NCBI GenBank assembly: GCA_004297555.1
Contig: SCSV01000133.1
Location: 1 to 11,057, forward strand
Direction of reading: 5' to 3'
DNA: 11,057 nt
DNA from: Salinibacterium sp.
GTDB taxonomy: Bacteria > Actinomycetota > Actinomycetes > Actinomycetales > Microbacteriaceae
Notes under the pieces: model-generated
What the model was told of the DNA's origin: nothing
Database searches by the model: none
Seen by the model: the letters and a program-made list of their open reading frames with translations, nothing else
Part shown: positions 6,387 through 11,057 of the stretch, piece by piece
Layout: every line of letters starts with the position of its first letter
How positions within the stretch are numbered: position 1 is the first letter of the stretch
Position numbers and translations under genes: made by a program

Positions 6387-7642
6387 CCGTCGCGCCCCCG
6401 AGCGAACCCAACCTGAGCGAAGCATCCCCGATCGACTCTTCCACAGTCCCAAGCAAACGACCAACCGTCGCCATCATCGCGGCGCTGGCCGTCGGGGCGA
6501 TCATTGGTGGCGCATCTGGGGCCGGCATCGCTCTCGTGACGTCAGCCGGCCGCACCGCTGGCCCGGAAGCCAGCGATCCAGCGGCAATCACCGTCAACGA
6601 TCCGGCTGACGCCACGCAGATCACGGCAGTCGCGGCTGAGGCCTCGCCATCGGTCGTGACGATCTCGGTATCCTCCGCGAACGCCGGTGGCACTGGATCG
6701 GGAATCGTGCTGAACGCCGACGGCGAGATCCTCACAAACACGCACGTCGTCACTCTCGACGGGCAGATCGCTGACGCGAAGTTGCAGGTCGAGACGAACA
6801 CCGGCCGGCTCTACGATGCCACCGTGGTTGGTACCGACCCGGTCACTGACCTGGCAGTGATCAAGATCGACCCTTCCGCCAAACTGCGCCCTGCCACCTT
6901 CGCCGACTCGTCCAAACTCAATGTCGGCGACACGGCGATCGCCATAGGTGCACCGCTCGGACTAGCCGGCACGGTGACCACCGGCATCGTCAGTGCCCTC
7001 AACCGCAGCATCACGATCGCCTCGTCCGAGGTGCCGAAACAGACGAGCGACACGCCGCCGTCGAGTCCGAGTCCATTCGATTTCTGGAACTTCGACCTGC
7101 CCGGGGGGCAGCAGCGCAAGGCGCCGTCATCCACCATCTCGCTTTCGGTGCTGCAAACGGATGCCGCAATCAACCCGGGTAATTCAGGCGGCGCGCTGCT
7201 CAATTCCGACGGCGAGGTGATCGGCGTTAACGTGGCGATTGCGACCGCGAACAACAGCACCGAGCAATCGGGCAGCATCGGTGTCGGTTTTGCGATTCCC
7301 TCGAACCTCGCCAAGCGCATTGCCAAAGAGATCCAAGAGAACGGCAAGGCCACTCACGGACTGCTCGGCGCAACGGTCTCCGACGTCGGTGACAGTGGCG
7401 ATCAGAGCCACAGCACGGTGGTCGGAGCGAGCATCGTCGAGATCGCGAGCGGCGGTGCTGCGGATCGCGCGGGACTCAAAGTGGGCGACGTGATCACCAA
7501 ACTCAACGGCATCCCGATCACCGGTAAGACCGACATCACCGCCCAAGTGCGATCCTTGCCGGCCGGGGCTACCGTGACGATCACCTATGTGCGGGGCGGC
7601 AGCGCCACGACCACCAAAGTCACGCTCGGGGCGCTCAAGTAG
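6383..7642 (+). CDS. membrane-anchored HtrA/DegP-like serine protease with PDZ domain
   Basis: A 419-residue S1C trypsin-like protease. A short Ser/Pro-rich cytoplasmic N-terminus is followed by one membrane helix (about 28-54), so the protease acts outside the membrane. The catalytic triad is His121 in ILTNTHVV, Asp156 in DPVTDLAVIKI and Ser268 in INPGNSGGALL. A 40-odd-residue Ser/Pro-rich insertion containing DFWNFDLPGG (about 214-250) separates the two barrel halves before the nucleophile, a common place for a loop in actinobacterial HtrA proteins. A single PDZ domain covers about 325-417 and includes GAADRAGLKVGDVI. Such proteins degrade or refold damaged envelope proteins and can act in signalling. 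The start ATG 6383 has a strong AAGGAGGG Shine-Dalgarno (6372-6379). It is 111 nt after the kinase gene, with its own -10 box. The specific orthologue is not assigned; an envelope stress role is inferred from the family. Confidence 0.95.
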   Translation: MTVAPPSEPNLSEASPIDSSTVPSKRPTVAIIAALAVGAIIGGASGAGIALVTSAGRTAGPEASDPAAITVNDPADATQITAVAAEASPSVVTISVSSANAGGTGSGIVLNADGEILTNTHVVTLDGQIADAKLQVETNTGRLYDATVVGTDPVTDLAVIKIDPSAKLRPATFADSSKLNVGDTAIAIGAPLGLAGTVTTGIVSALNRSITIASSEVPKQTSDTPPSSPSPFDFWNFDLPGGQQRKAPSSTISLSVLQTDAAINPGNSGGALLNSDGEVIGVNVAIATANNSTEQSGSIGVGFAIPSNLAKRIAKEIQENGKATHGLLGATVSDVGDSGDQSHSTVVGASIVEIASGGAADRAGLKVGDVITKLNGIPITGKTDITAQVRSLPAGATVTITYVRGGSATTTKVTLGALK

Positions 7643-7696
7643 TCGAACCGAACGGGGCGCGGGATGCCCAGAGCCAGCCCGATCGCGCCGCGCTGG

Positions 7697-7702
7697 TAGG
7701 CT
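7697..7702 (+). promoter_or_regulatory. possible -10 box of the glycopolymer operon
   Basis: TAGGCT, preceded by GG, fits the TANNNT pattern and would start transcription near 7709, about 26 nt before the first gene's ATG. No clear -35 box is visible. The 92-nt gap between the protease stop and this operon holds no convincing terminator, so read-through is also possible. Confidence 0.35.
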
Positions 7703-7734
7703 CTGTATTCCCCGAACGAGACACATTGGAGCTC

Positions 7735-8763
7735 ATGGCGCAGCAAGCCGATGCCCTTCCGGGCGTCTCGTACGTGATGCCTGTGCTCAACGAAGTCGAG
7801 CACATCGAGGCCGCGATCGACAGTCTCACTGCCCAGGACTACGCGGGCCCGTTCGAGATCGTGCTCGCCCTCGGGCCGAGCGTTGACGGCACCAACGAGA
7901 TCATCAAGACCATGGCGAAGGCGGATGCCCGCATCCGCAGCATCCCCAACGAGCTGGGCTCGACGCCCGGAGGTCTGAACGCCGCGATTAGGGCATCCAC
8001 CTTTCCTGTTGTCGTCAGGGTCGATGCACATTCCGTGCTCCCGACGAACTACACCCGCATCGCGGTTGAGACTCTTCTGGCGACGGGAGCCGACAACGTC
8101 GGCGGCATCATGAAGGCCGAGGGCACGACGCCTTTCGAGAAGGCCGTCGCCCACGCCTACGGCTCGCCGGAAGGCCTGGGCGGAACGCAGCACCACGTCG
8201 GGGGCAAGGCAGGCCCGGCGGACACCGCCTACCTCGGCGTGTTCCAGCGCAGCCGACTGGTTGACGTTGGCCTGTTCGACGAGGACATCAAGCGGGGCCA
8301 GGACTGGGAGCTCAACCGCCGGTTGCGCGCCTCGGGCGGCACGGTCTGGTTCACGCCCGATCTCACGGTCGTCTACCGACCGCGATCGAGCCTGCGCAAG
8401 CTCGTGCGCCAGTTCGTCGCCACGGGCATTTGGCGCGGCGAACTCGCCCGGCGATTCGGCAGCGCTAACTCCATCCGCTACTTCGTGCCACCTGTTGCGG
8501 TTCTCGGCATCGCCCTCTCGGTCGTCCTCGGTATCGTCGGGGTTGCTGTCTCGATCCCGCTCCTGGCGCTCGCGCTCGCGGTTCCCGCGCTCTACGCAGC
8601 GTTCGTTCTCGGTGCCGCCGTCGTTGCCGGCGCGCGCAATGGCCTCGGCGCGGGCGCCTGGTATCTCATAGTCTTGCCATGCATCCACTTCGGTTGGGGC
8701 ACCGGTTTCCTGCTCGGGTTTCTCAAGCTCACCAGGAACATCACCGAACATACGGGAAGGTGA
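7735..8763 (+). CDS. membrane GT2-family glycosyltransferase
   Basis: A 342-residue family 2 glycosyltransferase of the ExoA-like succinoglycan type. The GT-A domain starts with VSYVMPVLNEVEHIEAAIDS, has the nucleotide-sugar/metal motif VVRVDAH (Asp97) and the acceptor-side acidic motif GQDWELNRRL (Asp190), followed by the strand VWFTPDLTVVYRPR. About 90 C-terminal residues form hydrophobic helices (roughly 250-300 and 307-329), placing the active domain at the inner face of the membrane. It probably transfers a sugar from a nucleotide donor to a lipid-linked or polymer acceptor. ATG 7735 is preferred; GGAG (7728-7731) lies 3 nt before it, a rather short spacing, and an in-frame TTG at 7726 has no better site. 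The next gene begins 3 nt after its stop, so it opens a compact operon. Donor and acceptor cannot be named from sequence. Confidence 0.92.
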   Translation: MAQQADALPGVSYVMPVLNEVEHIEAAIDSLTAQDYAGPFEIVLALGPSVDGTNEIIKTMAKADARIRSIPNELGSTPGGLNAAIRASTFPVVVRVDAHSVLPTNYTRIAVETLLATGADNVGGIMKAEGTTPFEKAVAHAYGSPEGLGGTQHHVGGKAGPADTAYLGVFQRSRLVDVGLFDEDIKRGQDWELNRRLRASGGTVWFTPDLTVVYRPRSSLRKLVRQFVATGIWRGELARRFGSANSIRYFVPPVAVLGIALSVVLGIVGVAVSIPLLALALAVPALYAAFVLGAAVVAGARNGLGAGAWYLIVLPCIHFGWGTGFLLGFLKLTRNITEHTGR

Positions 8764-8766
8764 CGT

Positions 8767-9570
8767 GTGACTGACCTGCACTCGAGGCCGACATCCATCG
8801 CCCAACTCCGTGAAGTGACCCAACCTCCCGAGGTGCGGTTGCGCGCCAACGCCGAGCACTGGACCGCGTCGCTGTATTTGCGTGATATCTCGCCGTACCT
8901 GACCTGGATGCTCCTTAAGACGAGCATCTCGGCAAACGGCGTCACCGGGCTGATGATTCTGGTCGGCTGGTCAACGGCCGCCTCGCTGCTCATTCCAGGA
9001 GTTGCTGGTGCAGGCCTCGCCCTCGTGCTCGGCCAAATGCAGATGCTCGTCGATTGCTGTGACGGAGAGGTCGCGAGGTGGCGGGATGACCGGTCGCCCG
9101 CGGGGGTCTTCCTCGACAAGGTCGGGCACTACTCGACTGAGGCGTTCATCCCGGTGGCGCTCGGCATTCGTGCTGCCGGCTGGCCGCTCGAGTTCCCGGC
9201 CGACTTCGCCTGGACGACCGTGGGCCTTGCTCTCGCTCTCGTGATCGTGCTCAACAAAGCGCTCAACGACATGGTGCACGTCGCCCGCGCCAACGCGGGT
9301 CTCGCCAAACTCAGCGACCGCAAGGGTGAGGCCGAGCCAAGCCAGAGACTCGTCGCGCGGTTGCGGCGCGCGGCGCGCTTCCTTCCATTCCACCGTCTTT
9401 ACCACTCGGTCGAGCTGACGATGATCGCCTTCCTCAGCGCCATCGCCGCACTGTTCCTACCGCCGCTTGTCGCCGAGCGCTCGCTCGTGCTGATTCTGCT
9501 GCCCCTCGCCGTGCTCGCGCTCGTCGGCCACTTCGTCGCCATCATGGCCTCGAAGCGGGTGCGCTCCTAA
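8767..9570 (+). CDS. CDP-alcohol phosphatidyltransferase family protein (variant active-site motif)
   Basis: A 267-residue membrane protein of the CDP-alcohol phosphotransferase family, which moves a phosphoalcohol unit from a CDP-linked donor to a hydroxyl acceptor. The signature reads D96-x2-D99-G100-x2-A103-R104-x8-G113-x3-D117-x3-H121, so every position of the family motif is met except the last, where His121 stands for the usual fourth Asp. Hydrophobic segments occur near 56-92, 125-137, 149-163, 215-235 and 238-261. The N-terminal 40 residues are polar and not typical of short phospholipid synthases. The start is GTG 8767 with GGAAGGTGA (8755-8763) just upstream. It is flanked 3 nt upstream and 2 nt downstream by glycosyltransferase genes, which suggests that it adds a phosphoalcohol in glycopolymer or glycolipid synthesis rather than in housekeeping phospholipid synthesis. 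The exact substrate is unknown. Confidence 0.88.
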   Translation: MTDLHSRPTSIAQLREVTQPPEVRLRANAEHWTASLYLRDISPYLTWMLLKTSISANGVTGLMILVGWSTAASLLIPGVAGAGLALVLGQMQMLVDCCDGEVARWRDDRSPAGVFLDKVGHYSTEAFIPVALGIRAAGWPLEFPADFAWTTVGLALALVIVLNKALNDMVHVARANAGLAKLSDRKGEAEPSQRLVARLRRAARFLPFHRLYHSVELTMIAFLSAIAALFLPPLVAERSLVLILLPLAVLALVGHFVAIMASKRVRS

Positions 9571-9572
9571 CC

Positions 9573-10451
9573 GTGGCTCGCCCCGAAACACCGACAGTCG
9601 GTGTCGTCTCCCTTTCAATGGGCACCCGCCCGGATGACCTCGCGCGCGGGCTGGAAAGTCTCGTTGCGCAAACCGGCGTCGAGCTCGACATCGTCGTGGT
9701 GGGCAATGCCTGGACCCCGAGCGGGCTGCCGAAAGGCGTGAGGGCGCTCGCCCTGCCCGAGAACCTTGGCATTCCGGCGGGCCGCAACCGTGGTGCTGCC
9801 GAGGTCACCGGGGACTACATTTTCTTTCTCGACGATGATGCAAGAATCCCCTCGCCGACCTTTCTCGCCGATGCGATCGCCAAGATCGAGGCCGACTCGA
9901 GCATCGGACTTCTGCAACCGAGGGTCGTGGACCCGAGCGGCGTCGAGAACCCGACCCGGTGGATCCCGCGCATCCGCAAAGGAGACCCGGCGGAGTCGGG
10001 CAATGTCTTCTCGGTGTGGGAGGGCGCGACGCTGCTGCCCCGCGCGGTCTTCGACGCGATCGAGGGCTGGGGTGACCCGTACTTCTACGCGCATGAAGGC
10101 ATCGAACTCGCCTGGCGCGTCTGGGACCAGGGCAAGCGTGTTCTCTACGCCGCCGACCTGATGGCGAACCACCCGGCCGTCAAGCCGACCCGGCACGAGT
10201 ACTACTACCGACTGAATGCCCGCAATCGGGTATGGCTCGCGAAGCGCAATCTGCCGTGGCTGCTCGCGCCGCTCTACGTGGGAAGTTGGACGGGAATCCA
10301 GCTCCTGCGCTCGCTGCGCAATCCCGCTGGGCTGAAGTCCTGGTTCGGGGGATGGCTCGCCGGCTGGCGGGAGAATCCGGGAGGCCGACGCCGCATCGCG
10401 TGGAAGACGGTCTGGCGCATGGCGCGAGCCGGCCGACCACCGCTGATCTAG
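9573..10451 (+). CDS. GT2-family glycosyltransferase (rhamnosyltransferase-like)
   Basis: A 292-residue family 2 glycosyltransferase. The GT-A domain shows VGVVSLSMGTRPDDLARGLE at the start, the motif LPENLGIPAGRNRG (61-74) typical of WbbL/rhamnosyltransferase-like members, the metal-binding FFLDDDAR (Asp87-Asp89), and the acceptor-site motif FYAHEGIELAWR (Glu175/Glu178 region). There is no clear multi-pass membrane domain; the segment WLLAPLYVGSWTGIQLL (about 229-245) may be a membrane-associated helix, and the C-terminus is Arg/Trp-rich and basic. The start is GTG 9573, only 2 nt after the preceding stop and without a strong ribosome binding site, so translation is probably coupled. It lies between the CDP-alcohol transferase and the CDP-glycerol transferase-like gene. 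Sugar donor and acceptor are not known. Confidence 0.9.
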   Translation: MARPETPTVGVVSLSMGTRPDDLARGLESLVAQTGVELDIVVVGNAWTPSGLPKGVRALALPENLGIPAGRNRGAAEVTGDYIFFLDDDARIPSPTFLADAIAKIEADSSIGLLQPRVVDPSGVENPTRWIPRIRKGDPAESGNVFSVWEGATLLPRAVFDAIEGWGDPYFYAHEGIELAWRVWDQGKRVLYAADLMANHPAVKPTRHEYYYRLNARNRVWLAKRNLPWLLAPLYVGSWTGIQLLRSLRNPAGLKSWFGGWLAGWRENPGGRRRIAWKTVWRMARAGRPPLI

Positions 10452-10469
10452 TCTTTTCCGGGAGGACCC

Positions 10470-11057
10470 ATGGCACTGCTTCACGACATCCAGACCGCTC
10501 AGCGCGTGCTGGTGCGCCTGGTGCGGTCGCGCAACAATCGCAAGGCGGTTGAGGCTCAGGGGCGCGAGCACCCGCTGCCCACAGCCGGCACGATAGACAT
10601 TGCCGTGTACTTCGCCGACACCAAGGTCAACATGTACCAGATTCGGCAGTGGTACGCGCCGCTCGCCGAGATCGCCGCGACGTGGCCGGTCACGATCATC
10701 TCGCGCAGCCCGAGCACAGCGCTCGCTCTCTGGGCAGAATCGCCGGTACCGGCCCTGTATCTGCGGCGGGTGACCGACCTCGAACAGTTTGTCGCTGAGC
10801 AAGATCTCAAGATCGTGTTCTACGTGAACCAGAACGCCAAGAACTTCCAGATGTTCCGCTACGGCCGCATGTGGCACGTTTTCATCAACCACGGTGAGAG
10901 CGACAAGATGTACATGACCACGAACCAGTTCAAGGCCTACGACTACAGCCTTGTCGCCGGCGACGCGGCCATCGAACGGCTCAAGCACAAGCTCTGGGAT
11001 TTCGATCTCGATAAGAAGGTCATCGCCATCGGCCGTCCGCAGGCCGACCAGTTTTCG
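10470..11057 (+). CDS. CDP-glycerol glycerophosphotransferase-like protein, N-terminal part (cut by window end)
   Basis: The frame opens at ATG 10470 after GGGAGGA (10460-10466) and stays open for 196 codons to the window end, so the C-terminal part is missing. The protein resembles the TagB/TagF (Glyphos_transf) superfamily, which transfers polyol phosphate from CDP-glycerol or CDP-ribitol onto teichoic acid primers or chains. Visible features are a basic N-terminal helix (about 8-24), a Rossmann-like segment IDIAVYFADTKVNMYQI (42-58), and the conserved-looking block INHGESDKMYMTTNQFKAYD (139-158) followed by LVAGDAAIERL, which matches the arrangement around the HG and SD motifs of this superfamily. 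No membrane helix is seen; TagF-like enzymes are peripheral membrane proteins. It is 18 nt after the glycosyltransferase stop. The family is recognised by motif layout; substrate (glycerol, ribitol or another phospho-unit) is uncertain. Confidence 0.85.
   Translation, partial: MALLHDIQTAQRVLVRLVRSRNNRKAVEAQGREHPLPTAGTIDIAVYFADTKVNMYQIRQWYAPLAEIAATWPVTIISRSPSTALALWAESPVPALYLRRVTDLEQFVAEQDLKIVFYVNQNAKNFQMFRYGRMWHVFINHGESDKMYMTTNQFKAYDYSLVAGDAAIERLKHKLWDFDLDKKVIAIGRPQADQFS

Noticed and set aside
7643..7700. Terminator after the protease gene (GGCGCG...CGCGCC)
   Set aside because: A six-base complement with a loop of over 20 nt and no T tract is expected by chance at this GC content.
7585..8859. 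Minus-strand open frame of 424 codons opposite the first glycosyltransferase
   Set aside because: It spans the end of one real gene, an intergenic region and a whole other gene, and shows no family motifs. High-GC shadow frame.
9615..10988. Long minus-strand open frame of 457 codons opposite the second glycosyltransferase and the CDP-glycerol transferase gene
   Set aside because: It is rich in Arg, His, Val and Glu, has no recognisable domain and lies opposite two convincing plus-strand genes. It is a typical antisense shadow in high-GC DNA.
1..11057. CRISPR arrays, insertion sequences, toxin-antitoxin or phage defence genes
   Set aside because: No regularly spaced repeats, transposase motifs, terminal inverted repeats or defence domains were seen on either strand.

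Overview
The window looks like part of the chromosome of a high-GC Gram-positive actinobacterium, most likely a member of Microbacteriaceae. That rests on overall GC in the low-to-mid 60s by eye, a UPF0182 membrane protein, an actinobacterial HtrA-type protease, GTG starts and a cell-wall glycopolymer cluster. The family assignment is inference, because there is no rRNA here. All protein genes but one lie on the plus strand.

Left part (1-2430): the 3' end of a UPF0182 gene is followed by an initiator tRNA-fMet (1529-1605) and a perfect 15-bp hairpin terminator (1610-1643). A convergent minus-strand alpha/beta hydrolase (1654-2430) follows, with visibly lower GC than its neighbours.

Centre (2616-6271): a tight four-gene plus-strand signalling operon. 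It encodes a receiver domain fused to a PIG-L/LmbE-type zinc deacetylase, two stand-alone receiver domains, and a six-helix membrane PAS histidine kinase. Intergenic gaps are 12 nt, 18 nt and a 4-nt ATGA overlap. None of the three response regulators has a DNA-binding domain, so the only recognisable output is the deacetylase enzyme. This is the most interesting part of the window. It looks like a two-component system that controls an enzyme (probably on a sugar or glycolipid) rather than transcription.

Next (6383-7642) is a membrane-anchored HtrA/DegP-like serine protease with a C-terminal PDZ domain. Its own -10 box precedes a possible 10-codon leader ORF that overlaps the protease start.

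Right part (7735-11057): a second compact plus-strand operon encodes a membrane GT2 glycosyltransferase, a CDP-alcohol phosphatidyltransferase, a second GT2 glycosyltransferase, and the N-terminal part of a CDP-glycerol glycerophosphotransferase-like (TagB/TagF superfamily) enzyme cut by the window end. Together they suggest synthesis of a phosphodiester-linked cell-surface glycopolymer, teichoic-acid-like or a glycosylated phospholipid. The CDP-alcohol transferase has His where the family motif ends in Asp. The kinase/deacetylase operon, surface protease and glycopolymer genes may all concern the cell envelope, but a functional link between them is only inferred from proximity.
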